From: Calocera cornea HHB12733
Lineage: Eukaryota; Basidiomycota; Dacrymycetes; Dacrymycetales; Dacrymycetaceae
Assembly: GCA_001632435.1 (NCBI GenBank)
Contig: KV423964.1
Span: forward strand, 118,923 to 182,922
Direction of reading: 5' to 3'
Length of the DNA: 64,000 bases
The position numbers and the translations under genes were made by a program. Below are positions 10,760 through 23,160 of this stretch, in pieces. Position 1 is the stretch's first letter; each line of letters opens with the position of its first letter. Under the pieces are notes generated by a model. That model had not been told where the DNA came from and searched no databases. It was given only the letters and a program-made list of their open reading frames with translations.

Positions 10760-10880
10760 CTGTGTCGCGCAAGATGTTTCAGAGGCGCTAACTTATTCAT
10801 ATAGTTGACCGATGATGCACGCGATTTCCGTAACTATTCATTTAGATAATAATACTCCATGACATTTATGACACGTTCGT

Positions 10881-12908
10881 TCAGGTTGCTTTCTCGTCAA
10901 CATGGACAGTCCTGTCCTCCAGGATCACAGCCTTGGAGAACTTACGCGCAGATATACGTCTCTCGAATAGTTCGTCGATCCTGAGAAGTAAAGATCAGCC
11001 TTCGCATCGGGCGGTTTATAGAAGCGGCGCACTCATCGACGGTGCGGCCCTTCGTTTCCGGAATGAAGAACCAGGTGTAGATTGTGCCAAAGACACCAAT
11101 GCCACCGAAGATCCATCCCACCTTGCCCTCCAGATTGGCTTCATTCGGGTTAATTCTGTTTGCCTGTCAGAAACTGCTGCTTACAAGGTCAGAAGATGCT
11201 CACAGATAAGGATTGATCACTTGAACGACTCCCGCAAAGACCTGATTGACCATGACACCCCATGCGATGGTCTTCGAGCGCAGCTGGGCACTGGAGATTT
11301 CAGCGTAGACACAGTATCCGACTGGACCACTGGCAGGCGTTTAGCAAATACCCATCAAACTCAACAATATGCGGCTTACATGCCGGACTGATACGCAAGC
11401 ATGTAGATCATAGTCTGTTCGACAGAGTCAAATACTGTTGTCACGGATATCATAGCAAGCGTACGAAGGCTGCCTGTCCCCAGAGAGCGCCTTGGCCCGG
11501 TACCACTGAGCAGATGCCAAGAAGCAAGCAGTCTACTGTGCAGGCGATCATGCCCCAGAAGAAGAGGGTGCGGCGACCGAGGTACTCGATGGTAGCCAGA
11601 CCGATGAAGTTTCCGACCATCTGATTGTGCCATCAGAATCGACCAACACGATCCAGAATCAACGTACAGCAAGTGCAAGCGTCCCGATACCAAGCTTGAA
11701 GGCATTTGCAGTCGCGAATCCAGCCAGCTCGAAGAAGTATGTGCTATAGCCAAGCACGAACTGCACACCCGCCATCTCCTGGCATACGAACACCATCGAG
11801 GCAATGATCGTCCTCCTTCGGTTCGTCCCCTTGAAGAGGTCGATCCAACCACCTTCCTCCTTGTGCAGAGACTCGAGCTCAATCGTCTCCTGGATCTGCC
11901 TTAGGTGGAGTTCGGGGTTGGCTCCGGAGCCACGCAGAATTTGCTGGAGGGAGTGGAGGGCCTGGTCATGCTTACCCTTTCTGACTAGGTACCACGGCGA
12001 TTCAGGGATTACGATCAGACCCAAGGAAAGGATAATTGGGAACACCCATTGGATCGCACTGGATACGAGGTTAGACAGCGTTGGCTATGATTATGAATTG
12101 CCTTACTATGGTACCCGATACGCAAAAGAGTCTGTCCTCTGACCCTGCGCATAGACGACGACGGTTGCTAGGCTGAGCAGGGTTGTGAGCCGTGGACCAC
12201 ACATACGTAGAGCGCCTTACAATTGACCCACTACTCACTCGATCAGCCAGCATTCGGACCTTGACAGGTAGAAAACTCACAGACAACCCAGAAATTCACT
12301 CCACCCGTGGTGATTCCACGCAGAGCCGTAGGCGAGACTTCTGCCGCATAGTTACTTGCCATCGCCGCGAATAAACCCATCGACCAGGCATTGATCGTTC
12401 GACCAAAGAGGAGCTGCACTGGTTGCTGTGGCCTGAGGAAGAACTGGATGAAAATCGCGCCGACAGAGATGACAGCACCGATCAGGACGGTGTATTTCCG
12501 CCCAATCCTGTCTGCGATCGAACCTGCGCTCAAGCCGCCAGCAAGCTGCCCGATCCGCGCTGCGCCGCTCCATCCGCTCTGCCAGGCAGCAGAGACGACC
12601 TGCTGGTTGCCGACCAGGGAGCCCATGTCGTTCCTGAAGGATGGGATGGCGATGACACCGGAGGAGATGGAGCTGTCAAAGCCCGACATGCAGGCGCCTA
12701 AGGAGAGGAAGAACGCGTAGCCGCATGCGGCACGGTATTTCCATAGAGCTTGGGCGACGCTGAGGTTCTTCTCCTCGGCAGCGGCTTCGGCAAGTACGCG
12801 CAGGTCAATGCCATTGTCGGTGCGATCGCCTTTCTCGATGCTACCAGACTCTTCAATGTGCTCTGCCTGCGGCTTCTCCTTCTCAGCGGAGGCTGGAGGG
12901 TTCGACAT
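10881..12908 (-). CDS. MFS sugar porter (hexose/alpha-glucoside type)
   Basis: The ATG at 12906-12908 opens a charged N-terminal tail (MSNPPASAEKEKPQAEHIEE), then the first helices: YAFFLSLGACMSGFDSSISS, and the sugar-porter signatures ADRIGRKYTVLIGAV (loop 2-3), a PESPWYLVRKGKHDQAL motif after helix 6, and IEYLGRRTLFFWGMIAC (loop 8-9). The C-terminal PETKGRTVDE motif joins IDELFERRISARKFSK through an intron with a GTGCGC donor; the stop is TGA at 10881-10883. About six introns. These motifs define the sugar porter family with 12 helices in the plasma membrane, importing sugar with protons or by facilitated diffusion; the exact sugar cannot be read here. It is divergent from the dioxygenase gene at 13800. 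Confidence 0.88.
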
Positions 12909-13799
12909 GGCGGGGATCTGTCTTGAACTTCTCGCACCTGCCAGCCCGGGCGAGGAGCAGGTCGACTTTATCAGTCGACGCAGGTCGGATCAAACCCTGG
13001 GCCATTCCATCGTTTGCTGAAGAAGCATCAGGGTCGTAACAGAGCCACATTCTGAATTGGGCAAGTCCACGCCCCAATCGCGGCGCATACCGCCGCAGGG
13101 AACGGTCCTCCACCGCCGTTGACGAGGCAGAGCTGTCATGGAAGGGTGGCTTCTGAGAAGTGCATTGTCGGAGGAGGAAGTCAAAGAGGATGTTCCCCTT
13201 GTTAAAAACAGTGCCAAGCGAAACTAGAGGACAGTGCCAAGTCAAAGTAGAGTTGGACTGTTCAGGAGCCAGACGTTGCCTTCGTGCCTGCCGCTATCTA
13301 AGCAGATCACCAGGACGAAGTGGGACGGTCATTTGACTTGCAGAGAGGGGTTCAAAGGTTGATGTAGCTTCTCCACATGTCATCAGCAATGAATGGCTGT
13401 TTGTTCCAAAGCCAGTCACGAGCCTGAAGGGCATCAGGAGACGGAGGGAGTGGACGAAAATAGCCAACAAAGGGACGTCGGCTGGCGGCAGGTGTTCGGC
13501 ACCCCGCACCGGATGATGCGAAAGGAGGCGCGGGAGCAAAGAAGGCTGTCCTTCTCCACTCGCCTCCAAGAGGAAAGCGACACCGTGCGGCCATTCAATG
13601 CATTGACATCCTCCCCGGCATCCGCTCCGGCCTGTTGGTCGACGACGAATCGGGCTCGTGGGCGGCCCACTCCTGGACACTGCTCGCGCCGACTTGCCCG
13701 GCCGAACTCGGCCAACCGGTCGCCGTGTATATCAGCGATGCTTCCCACCTGGATGCCTCAGGAACGACCGACCTTCCTCTCACTGCTTAACATCGGTTT
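12909..13799. other. divergent intergenic region, sugar porter / dioxygenase
   Basis: About 890 bases shared as upstream sequence by two diverging genes. Open frames on the minus strand here are unsupported. No RNA gene or repeat was recognised. Confidence 0.45.
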
Positions 13800-15002
13800 A
13801 TGATGGCGACCGCAACCACAATTGAGAGCACCGCGAATGGAACTGGAGCTCAGGATGGAGCTAAGTCTTTATGGAAAGTGTGCGGAGGCGACGAGACGTG
13901 GGCTGTATGTCCTCTACACTCCAGGAAGCGATGAAGGAACCTCACATTAGCCATAATCTAGGAAGCCAAGGCACGCTACGTGAAAGCCATTCGTCAGGAG
14001 GATATCGATCACTGGCACAAGCACGGATATGTTATCATCGAGCGGTTTCTTGACCAGGAAGAGCTCGCGGCGATCCACGCCGACTACCAGAACTACATGC
14101 CCACCGCCGAGGAATACCAAGCGCACAAGCGACGGTACAACGGCTACGAGGGCCAGACATGGCGGAAGCGCGGGATCGGGAACATTGGCCACATCCGAGA
14201 CGAGTTTCCGTACGACGGTGACGCAGTGAACATGGTCGCGACGCACCCGTTCCTCGTCGCCTTCTGCGAGCGGCTCGTCGGTCATGACGACCTCTTCCTC
14301 TCCCACGGGGCAATCGTGGGCAAGTACGCGGGCAAAGGCGATTATGATCAGCCGCTGCACGCAGACTACAGCGGGAACACGATGGTGATTCCTGTGGAGA
14401 ACAAGGAGTGGATCGACATTCCGATGATTCTGTACCACAGCGACGTCACCCTTGACGACGGCCCGACCTTCGTCGTCTCACAGGAAGTGACGGAGCCGAT
14501 GAACCTTGTAGCGGACGGCTTCCGCTTCCACACGCGTGAGCAGTTCCCCGAGCTGTACAAGGTCGAGAAGCCCGCCGTGGTCCCCGCGGGGAGTGCACTC
14601 ATCTACAACATGCGCACGTTCCACCGCGGCTCCCGCATGTACTCCAAGGACGGCGCGCGCTTCACCCAGTTCACCGCCTTCCACGTCAAGGGTGTGCCTT
14701 GGCTCGGCAGCACCACCTTCCAAGGCAATGCCGGCAGCGCCGAGATGGACCGGTTCCTGACGCATGTGTCACCAGAGCAGCGTGTCCTTGTAGGGTTCCC
14801 GCCTGTCGGGCATCCCTACTGGAAAGAGAAGGACGCGCTCGAGGGCGTCGCCAACCGTTACCCGAAGATGGACCTGCGTCCGTACGGCGGTGGGCCGCCT
14901 AAAGTTGCGCCAGATGTGGAAGTCACTGGAATTGAGGACGTCTCCGGGGCGCCAGCATCGGTCGTGAAAGTGAAGAAGGATGAGAGGGGAGGCTCGAACT
15001 AG
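13800..15002 (+). CDS. phytanoyl-CoA dioxygenase family (Fe(II)/2-oxoglutarate) enzyme
   Basis: Tandem ATGs at 13800 and 13803 open exon 1 (about 35 codons, ending GDETWA); a short intron (GTATGT...AATCTAG) leads to EAKARYVKAIRQEDIDHW, a typical PhyH start followed by HGYVIIERFLDQEEL. The iron site is visible: HxD in QPLHADYSGN (about residue 165) and the distal His in IYNMRTFHRGS (about residue 255), with the Arg two residues later as the likely 2-oxoglutarate ligand. The rest of the core, DGPTFVVSQEV and FTAFHVKGVPW, also fits. The family oxidises varied small molecules; the substrate is unknown and the enzyme need not act on phytanoyl-CoA. About 375 aa. It is divergent from the sugar porter. 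Confidence 0.88.
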
Positions 15003-15193
15003 GCGGATGTGTATAACTCCATATGGATTAAATAGAATACAGTTGTGTTATGGTTATTTTCTTTGGATCGATTTTGAACAGCACCGGCCTTTCAACCGTG
15101 CGTCCTACGTTCGGCACTGCTCTTTCCGCTCTTTCATGATGGAGTCGTACGCTTGGCCCTTGCTATCCAGAGCAATATTCAAACACTGGTTTA

Positions 15194-16079
15194 TCAAACC
15201 GCTTCATCGACACCAAGCCTCCGGGCGAGCTCCACCAGCCCGCCCTCGCCAATAACCACGTCGAACTCGTACTTCGACACGTCCACATCCAGGTCCTCCG
15301 TCGCCCGGTGAATGTAGATACTCCGCATTCCCCTTCCCGTCCATCAGCACTTGCATGTAGAACTACCAAAAGGAGGGATACTGCTTACTGCTTCTTAGCC
15401 GCCTCCAGATCGGAGACGTGACTCGCGATCATGGCACACTCTTCGGGCTTGAGGTCTACAGCGGACATGGCTTTTTGATACACGCGTGGTTGGGGCTTGT
15501 ACGCGCCCACGATGTTGGATGTGAGCAGGAGGTCGTAGGACACACCCGTTTGCTTGTTCTTCAAGGCGCATCAGCAGTGCAGGAATAGTGCAGGAACCAA
15601 GTGCGCACCGTGTGGATCAAATATGCCGCACTCCCATTCGTGAGCCCCACGCAAACATACTTCGTCTTAAGCAGCTCCACGCCGGCCTTGGTATCCGGCC
15701 ACGCCTCCATCTTCCACCATCCTTTATATATGTCCTCCCTCTCCTCCTTCCCCCACACATCCAGCCCAATCCCGTACTTCTCGCACACCATCTCCAGCGC
15801 CTTCATGTATACCTCGAGCTGTGTCATCAGGGGCTGCTCGGCCGAGGAGGCGGGGAGCGAGGAGGTGACCTTGAAGAAGCTTGAGCGCCATTCGTGTGCG
15901 AATCGGGACCAGTCAATGGGAGGGTTACGGGAGGAGAGGGCGGGAGTGTGCGAGGCGTGTGATTGGAGGGAGAGGACGACGTTCGTGTGCCAGTTGAGCG
16001 TCGTGCCGAGGAGGTCGAAGAAGAGCGCCCGCACGGGGCGCAGCGTGGCCGGCATGCTGCTAGTTCCGGTGGAAGACAT
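15194..16079 (-). CDS. HAD-superfamily hydrolase, haloacid dehalogenase type
   Basis: The ATG at 16077-16079 is followed by motif I, ALFFDLLGTTLNWHTN, with the nucleophile Asp, and then a cap region. Motif II lies in KYVCVGLTNGSAAYL (Thr/Ser). After an intron near 15565-15600, SYDLLLTSNIVGAYKPQP gives motif III (Lys), and AMIASHVSDLEAAKK gives the acidic motif IV (His-Val-Ser-Asp). A second intron (GTAAGC donor near 15388, acceptor GGGAAG) joins KKQ-GMRSIYIHRATED, and the gene ends VELARRLGVDEAV at 15194. The order and spacing suit the 2-haloacid dehalogenase-like subfamily. The true substrate is unknown; such proteins are often annotated as dehalogenases without test. Confidence 0.85.
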
Positions 16080-16654
16080 CCAAGGTTTCAGATGTGGGGA
16101 GGAGTACGAGTGATAATGTGGACAGCTTATTATAAAAGGTCGAGTCGGAAGAGGAAGGGGGAGGGGGACTTCTAGGCTGCCGCGCTCACCCTGCCAAGCG
16201 CAACAATGACGTCATTATATGCTTGCCATTTGCAGCACCCACAATGCTCCTCCTCGGGTACATCTTGCATAACGATGGATGCTCGGGTCAAGTACAGGTA
16301 CCCATGTGAGGATCGATATCGTCAGGTTATCACTGAGGTCAAGGTCGCGGCCGGTGCAGGCGATGGCGGCACGTGCGTCTGCGCGTACACGCGCGGCCCC
16401 GCACGACCACCACAACATCACGCCGACTACCTCCCGGCTTTCATCCTGACTCCTCCACGACGTGCTCTATGCAATACCATTGTCAACAATATTACTACTA
16501 ACTCTGCTGTCAATCCGTTCTGGCGCGCCTTTAGGGCCGACGATCCTGTGCGACACGCCCGACCGACCGTGGGCGTGATGGCGTCTCTCATGCGCCTGCC
16601 TTCGCGGTCAAGCCTCCGCTAAATACGAGGCGGATGCTTGCTGTGGTGATCTTG
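16080..16654. other. intergenic, HAD promoter side
   Basis: No supported ORF. A TATAATA-like stretch for the minus-strand HAD gene lies at 16128-16134, about 50 bases above its ATG. Confidence 0.4.
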
Positions 16655-17111
16655 CTGAGCTTGGGCTTGCGATCAGCTGGGTGTCAATGACTGGTTCGTC
16701 AAGCCCAATCGGCGCTTGCGATCGAGGATGCGGTGGCTACATGCTGGGCGAGGACACATCGGACCTTGTTCCCCACGCCGGAGCCGCCAGCGTGATCTAT
16801 GGAGATCCGAAAGTCAGATACTCCAAGTTCCTAGCATGCACCGAATTAAACTACGACGAGCAGCCCCACAGGTCCTACGATCAGCCAAACACTTTCGCAT
16901 TCTCCACCGCAGTGAAGAGGAGCCGTAGATGGCTGTCCACGTGCGAAGACTTCCAAGTGAGCATGTTGCGAATGGTAGACGACGCAACTCAACGGTGTAC
17001 CGAGCCGGCATCGCCTTTCGGCATCAACGATAACTAAATGCCAGCAGTGGTCTATCCGGCTGATCTCATACGACTCTGTCTTCATGTCCTGGGACGATCC
17101 CAGGACATCCT
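16655..17111 (+). pseudogene. decayed inverted copy of the alginate-lyase 3' end
   Basis: Plus-strand sequence matches the last exon of the gene at 4151-6475, which is on the minus strand. Recognisable pieces in order are LVPHAGAASVIYGDPKVRYS (parent LAPHVAAASAIYGDPKGRYA), YDQPNTFAFSTAVKRSRRWL (parent YDQPNAFTFSTAVKTNRRRL), DDATQRCTEPASP (parent DNATQSCIDPASP) and, in another frame, DSVFMSWDDPRTSY (parent DDAVFVSWDDLREYY). Decay is clear: a stop after GINDN, a frameshift before the last piece, and loss of about 78 bases between SMLR and VDDATQ. The match extends a little 5' into sequence resembling the parental last-intron region, so this is a DNA-level duplication and not a spliced retrocopy. 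The copies are diverged, so the event is not recent. Confidence 0.85.
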
Positions 17112-18434
17112 ACCAAACCCTCGGATCTGTCTGTGCTCCTTCCCAGCTGATCTTGCCCCCTGATCAACATGGACGACACGTCTTGATGCATCCCTGTTTT
17201 GTCCCTGTCCCTCGGCGGCTGATTGCTGGATGTTCGCTACGAGCTGTGAGTGTGTCTGATGACTTGATAATTCAACCATTAATTCGTGCTCTATAGATGC
17301 CATTCATTTCCTGTAGTTAGGGGTCTTCAACGGGCTGCAGGGCTAGATTGAAGAACCCATATGCGCGGCTGGTAAGCCCCTTTTCACACATCACCAAATG
17401 CTTGTCTCTGGGCTAAGTATCGCTCAGTGCAAGAATCTGCCCGGTTTCACAATCATGGGGCTTTTAAGTGGTGAGCGATCTGGGGTCAAGCTCCTGATTC
17501 GAAGGCATACATCTGCATGCGCACCATATTGCTTCCGAACATCAGTACACTAGCACCGGGAGAGATTTTCAGGCTTTTCGCGCCATGCAATGATCTCGTT
17601 CTAGTTCCGCGACATGGACAACACTGTTAGTGGACTGTTAGTGGCCATCCGTATGTCCTTTCCATCGTGATTATGATTCCGACCAGCAGCTCATATGTTC
17701 TCATCAGTGCTGGCCGCTTCACCGTTATGTCCTCGGAAATCTACTAAGCGCCGCTAGAATCTGGGTGGTTCCATGCTTCTGAAATCAGGGGACAACTCAC
17801 GTGCCGCCATTTGGGCTGTAGTGTTCAGGCAAGTCGTTCAGGACGAGGAAAGCTGAAATTCCTCACCCCTTCTCCATAATAGGGATGGAGCCCCAGAGTG
17901 TCTTGCGCTCGCGTCTTACGTCGCGCTTCTGGTTGCTTCTCGTTCCGCGTGGGGGTTGCTTTCCGGCTATCTTCTGGACGGAGCTTTTCCCGCGACAGAC
18001 GTCTCCTTGTGCAACGCACCCCTTTACGAAGGATATTTGCGGAAATGCTTTCAGGTGCTACGCTCCCCATCGTACGAGAGCAATCTGCTTCGTTGCAGCC
18101 CCCATACGGTTCCACCGGATGTCCAGGTACCGAGCTACACAATTGTATCTCCATGATGCATCTACAGCTTCTGCAGCACGCGCTTTTCTGTCTGCAGATG
18201 TGTCACCGTATAGGCAGACGAATCTGTGCGCTGATTTCTGCCGCGAGATGTGCTTCACGTTTCACCGAGCGACTGGGTTTGGGCGTGGGTTCGCATTGTG
18301 GGCTCTTGTCATTTTCGGTTGCCAACTGTGTAGTTACTGACTTATAAATACAGCTGCCAGCCTGTCGTGGATGGGATGGGCAGCCTCTACAGCTTGCTCG
18401 TTGTCCTCTCCTTTCATTACCTACCCTGACTACG
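17112..18434. other. long intergenic region upstream of the GH55 gene
   Basis: About 1.3 kb. Open frames at 17825-18347 on both strands lack domains and codon pattern, and are rejected. The last 100 bases hold the GH55 core promoter. Confidence 0.45.
18343..18350 (+). promoter_or_regulatory. TATA box of the GH55 gene
   Basis: TATAAATA lies 85 bases before the ATG at 18435, a good match in sequence and distance for a fungal TATA element. Confidence 0.55.
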
Positions 18435-21400
18435 ATGCATCTTCTTTCCCTCATTGTCTCGCTGCTCACTGCGGTCAATGTTGCGTGGGGTCTGGGATCG
18501 TCTTGCAGTGCCGCCATGACGGGGGGCACTGCGGCGCCTGGAGATCCGTACTGGATGCAAAACATTCAGCATCAAGGAACTTCGCCGTACAACAGTGATC
18601 CCAGTTCGTACCAAGTGTACCGCAACGTCAAGGTAGCCGCTTGCTATCTTTGGCATTGTTCGCCTTGCTAACACGCGTCGCAGGACTTCGGCGCGGTAGG
18701 TGACGGTGTGACCGATGACACGGCCGCTATCAATGCTGCTATTTCCTCCGGAACCCGATGTGGTGATGGATGTGCCTCTAGCACAACTGCACCTGCCCTG
18801 GTGTTCTTCCCCAGCGGTCCGTGGCTCCCTCATTATTGCGGCTTCACCTTATCTGTCTATATATAGGAACTTATCTGATCTCGTCTCCAATCATCTCGTA
18901 TTACTATACTGAGATGGTCGGGGATGCTCGGAATATGCCGATGCTTCTGGCTTCCTCCTCCTTCAGCGGCGCCGCGGTCATCGATGCTGGTATGATGCTT
19001 GCATTGCGGTGTATCATGCATCTTATTCCATGTAGATCCGTATACCGCATACGGTCAGTGGTATGTCAGTAAGTAAGCCTCCTCATAGCACCGTCACCTG
19101 TCTCACGTAGATACAAGACCAGAATAACTTCTTCCGGTAAGAGATATAGCTGTGTCTTCGGGAGATGTGCTGACAATCTCCTAAGTTCCATTCGCAACCT
19201 CGTCATCGACCTCACTCAAACACCTGCCACCGCCAACTCAATTGCCATCCACTGGCAGGTATCCCAAGCTACTTCGCTCGTCAACGTCGTTGTGGATATG
19301 TCGACTGCGTCCGACACCAATCATCTGGGTATCAATATGGAGAACGGCAGTGGTATGTCCGTCCCTACTGCGGGTCTTCATCGCTGGACGTGACATCACC
19401 AGGTGGATTCATGTCCGATCTCATCTTCAATGGAGGAAAGACCGGTATCTCCGTCGGCAATCAGGTTTGTCGTGTTGCAGTGTCTGTGATCGACGCTGAT
19501 CGGTTATATGCAGCAATTCACGGTCCGTAACATCACTGTCAACAATGCGCAAACCGGAATTGCTGCCAACTGGAACTGGGGGTAAGAATTTCCCTGACAC
19601 AGTAGCCTATCTACGATCTGACAGGTCCTACAGCTGGACATTCCAGGGTGTGACGATCAACAATTGTCAGGTATCATTCCTGTGCTTCGCTGATGAAAAG
19701 GTCTCCTCATGACCGCATTTAATCAGGTTGGCATGCAGATCGCTACTGGTGGTACAACGTCCGCCAACCAGGTGAGAGATAGACGTGATTGACTCGATCA
19801 CACCTTAACGTGTTCCATAGGCAGTTGGCGGTGAAGTCATCATCGACGCTCAAGTGTATAACACTCCTACATTCATCAAGACCACGACGGCGCAGCGCAC
19901 CTCTTTCGCTGGCGGAATCGTTCTGAGCAACATCCAGCTCAACAACGTTCCTGTTGCAGTTGCGGATCCTGATGGAACAGTCTTGGCAGGCGGGACCACC
20001 ACCATTCAGCAGTGGGCTCAGGGCAATGTCTACACAGGCACTTCGGCGACTCCTCACTATCAACAGGCCTCCCTGACACCCCCATACAAGCCTTCAAGTC
20101 TACTGGATTCTACTGGTCGAATTTTCGGACGCTCTCGCCCACAGTATGCCGACTACGCGGTCAGTCAGTTCCAGTCCGTGAAGTCCATGGGTGCAAAGGG
20201 AGACGGCGTCACGGACGATACGGCTGCTATCCAGGCAACCTTCGATCAGGTGAGTCGTATTGTGTCTGTAAGTGATCGCCTCTCATACGATTCGTCCTAG
20301 TATGCTGGCTGCAAGATCATCTACTTCGATGCGGTGAGAGCATCAGCCTTCAGGGGTTTCCAACGAGACTGACACGCAGCAGGGCACCTATTACGTCACC
20401 AACACCATCCAAATCCCAGCCGACACTATTGTGGTGGGTGAGGTATGGTCTGTTATCATGGGCGGAGGATCTGTCTTCTCCAATGGAGCTGCTCCCGTTC
20501 CTGTTGTGCAAGTTGGTGCACACGGTTCGTCTGGAATCTTGGAAATCTCGGATATCGTCTTCAGCACTCGCGGTCCTGGTATGGTTAAAGCATCCTGCGC
20601 GCTTGCCACATATTCATCGCTCTTCAGCGCCTGGTGCGATCATTATCGAGTGGAACGTGGGACAAACGACCCAGGGCTCCGCGGGTGCCTGGGATACTCA
20701 CGTGCGCACTGGCGGCTTTGATGGCAGCAACCTGTTGTATGCGACCTGTGCGAACACGACTGCGACATACGCGGCGTGCGAAGCTGCCTACCTCGATGTT
20801 CACATCACCTCGGGCGCGTCGGCCTACCTCGAGGCTCGTTTTCCAGCTGTTCTCCCTTATCTTCTGGCTAACAGGACAACAGAACTTCTGGATGTGGACG
20901 GCCGATCACGATCTCGATACTCCTGGGAACGGACAGCTCGATATCTACAATGGCCGTGGTCTCCTCAGCGAATCCGCCAATGGCCCGGTCTGGTTGATCG
21001 GAACCGCCTGTAAGCGTCCACAGATGTGTCCTGCCCAGTTATTGACCAGTAACAGCTGAACATCACACGATGTATCAATACAACATTGCCAACTCGCAGA
21101 ACTTCTACGGAGGACTTATGCAGACTGAAACAGTATGGTCTTTAGTGAGAAACTGGTCGTGCCATTGCTTATAGGTTGGGCAGGCATACTACCAGCCGAA
21201 CCCCGCCGCGACGGCGCCGTTCCAACCGAGCGGCCTGTACTGGGACCCACAGTCGTACGTCTCCGGGAAGGGCTGGTCACTTTACGTCCAAAACTCGAGC
21301 AATATCCTCGTCTTTGGCGCCGGCTTTTACTCCTTTTTCAATGCGTACGATCCTTCATGCCAGGGTACGTCCACGTGCAACGCTCAGATCGTCGATGTCG

Positions 21401-21594
21401 TCTCTTCCTCGCCTGTTTCCATTTATGGTCTGGCTACCGTCGCCACGACGTACCAGCTGAGTGTGAACTCGAATGCTGTGGTTGCTGCTGTAAGTATGTA
21501 CGTTCCAGTTGAGGACCGGTGCTGATCGGGCCTTCACAGTCCAACGATCATTCCGGCTTTGCCGATTACATGACAGCTTGGACCTCGTCTTGAG
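18435..21594 (+). CDS. secreted GH55 exo-beta-1,3-glucanase
   Basis: The ATG at 18435 begins a signal peptide (MHLLSLIVSLLTAVNVAWG), cut before LGSSC. Two right-handed beta-helix halves each start with the GH55/pectate-lyase-like motif: KDFGAVGDGVTDDTAAINAA near the start and SVKSMGAKGDGVTDDTAAIQ at about 20172-20235. Between them are family-typical pieces: NNFFRSIRNLVIDLTQ, AIHWQVSQATSLVNVVVDMS, NGSGGFMSDLIFNGGKTG, NWNWGWTFQGVTINNCQ and AGGTTTIQQWAQGN. Near the end are QNFWMWTADHDLD and MYQYNIANSQNFYGGLMQTE. The gene is cut by about 15 introns of around 50 bases; the last exon ends YMTAWTSS at 21592-21594. GH55 enzymes release glucose from the non-reducing ends of beta-1,3-glucan, in cell-wall remodelling or plant/fungal glucan use. 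Confidence 0.92.
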
Positions 21595-22096
21595 GCCCGA
21601 GTTCACTTAAGCACCGAACATCACGTCCTTAAAGTGCATCAGTTACACTGTAAAGACAAGTAACAATTACAGTTCGTTTTGGTGTGACCATAACTGGCAA
21701 TGTCACAGCTAAAAGTGTTATCGTACGCCAGACACCCATACCTCAGTCTCCGGTATATGTGCGCATGTTCTCCTGTTTCGTTGATACGCATCATCGTGTC
21801 AGCAGACCTCATCATCACTCTATCGATGGCAAGGCTGTGACATCTGATGATCGATGTGATGGTTGTTATACCACGTGAGTGGATCGGACCCTTGACGAAT
21901 AACAACAACGCGAGCTGCACTAGCCCGAGCTGCTTCCCTGGAACCGACCGCGAGCACCGGACATGATGCAATGGCGCATTTGCAGGTTACCGACTCTCTG
22001 GACGGTGCCTGAGCGTGCCCGGGGGGAGGCGTTCTTCTCCTCAGCTCCGAACGCATAAGTAGGCGTCATCTTGCTTGTGAAGTTGGCGCTCAGGGG
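21595..22096. other. intergenic, GH55 3' side to secreted-protein gene
   Basis: About 500 bases. The first 250 bases are more AT-rich, fitting the GH55 3' UTR; the rest is GC-rich, fitting promoter sequence of the next gene. No ORF is supported. Confidence 0.4.
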
Positions 22097-22102
22097 TTGG
22101 TC

Positions 22103-23160
22103 ATGTTCTCGCCTTGCGTTAGTTTGCTCCTCCTCTTTGCTCTGCTGGCCTTGGCCGCCCCCGCTGCTCGCCAGTTCCCCCCCTCCAGTCCGCATGGTCC
22201 TGCTGGCCAACTGATCTCGCCTACCAGCGGCCAGGTCATCCTCAGCCCCGGGCCTGTCACCATCCGCTACAAGCGCAGTGTCGCTGGCGGGTACTCCACG
22301 CAGTCAATCCAGGCTGATGTGGAAAACATTGGTGGCGGGCCGGAGGTTAACGTACGTCTCCCTCTCTCCATGCCTGTTTCTGAATGAGAACGTCGAATTG
22401 CTAGGTGATCAATGCCCTCGAATCGCTCAACGCAGGTACTGGTCAGTACATCGAAGCTGTGGTTGGTGCGCCGGAGGGTTTCTGCGGTGACCAGAGTAGG
22501 TCACATGTTTGATATCGACCATTAGCCTGCACTCACGACACTTCCTAGCATTCCTAGTCTTCGAGACCCAGACGGTAGGCCGCCGCTACTCGCGCGTAGA
22601 TCCTAGCTGACCCTCCAGCCAGGCACCGGACGGTTCCCTGGTCCAATTCCAGTCCGCGGCTCCGACGGTGCACTTCGCGTGCACTAACGGCCCGTACCCG
22701 CCGGACATCACCGCCCACACAGGACCGCACGGCACGCTCCTGTCCCCCGCGCCCAACACGGCGTACAGTAACAACGCCGGCGCGGGCGTGAGTATCCACG
22801 TCAAGTACGAGCGCCTGCTCTCGCTCCAGGGGGCGACGCTCGCCCTCGATCTCGCCCTGGCGCAGGGGCCGGTCTCGTACAGCTTGGCGTTCGCCCTCGC
22901 TCCCACTGGCCTGGCGGACCTGGTGATCGAGCAGTGGTTCGCTGCGCCCGCGGAGTGCCTATGCGGGTCTTGGAGTACGCAGCTGCTTTCTCCTTCCTCC
23001 TTCCGGCGATAGCCACTGATACTGACGCTGACGGTGCACCGTAGACCTGACTATCGCCGAGACGCAGCTGGCGCGCACGGGTCTCATCACCTTCCAGACG
23101 TACAGCGTCCCACTCGAGTTCACGTGCCCAGATTCTGTGGTCACGTTGTGCTCTGGCTGA
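22103..23160 (+). CDS. secreted protein of unknown function
   Basis: The ATG at 22103 (another in frame at 22097) gives a signal peptide MFSPCVSLLLLFALLALAAP. The mature protein opens with LISPTSGQVILSPGPVTIRY, a pattern seen at the start of secreted fungal beta-sandwich domains. About five short introns join later pieces: NALESLNAGTGQYIEAVVGA, FCGDQSTFLVFETQTAPDGS, VHFACTNGPYPPDITAHTGP, HVKYERLLSLQGATLALDLA and a C-terminal NLTIAETQLARTGLITFQTY ending VVTLCSG at a TGA at 23158-23160. Cys residues are few and spread out, as in an extracellular disulfide fold. No GPI signal or catalytic motif is recognised. It follows GH55 on the same strand. Function unknown. Confidence 0.6.
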
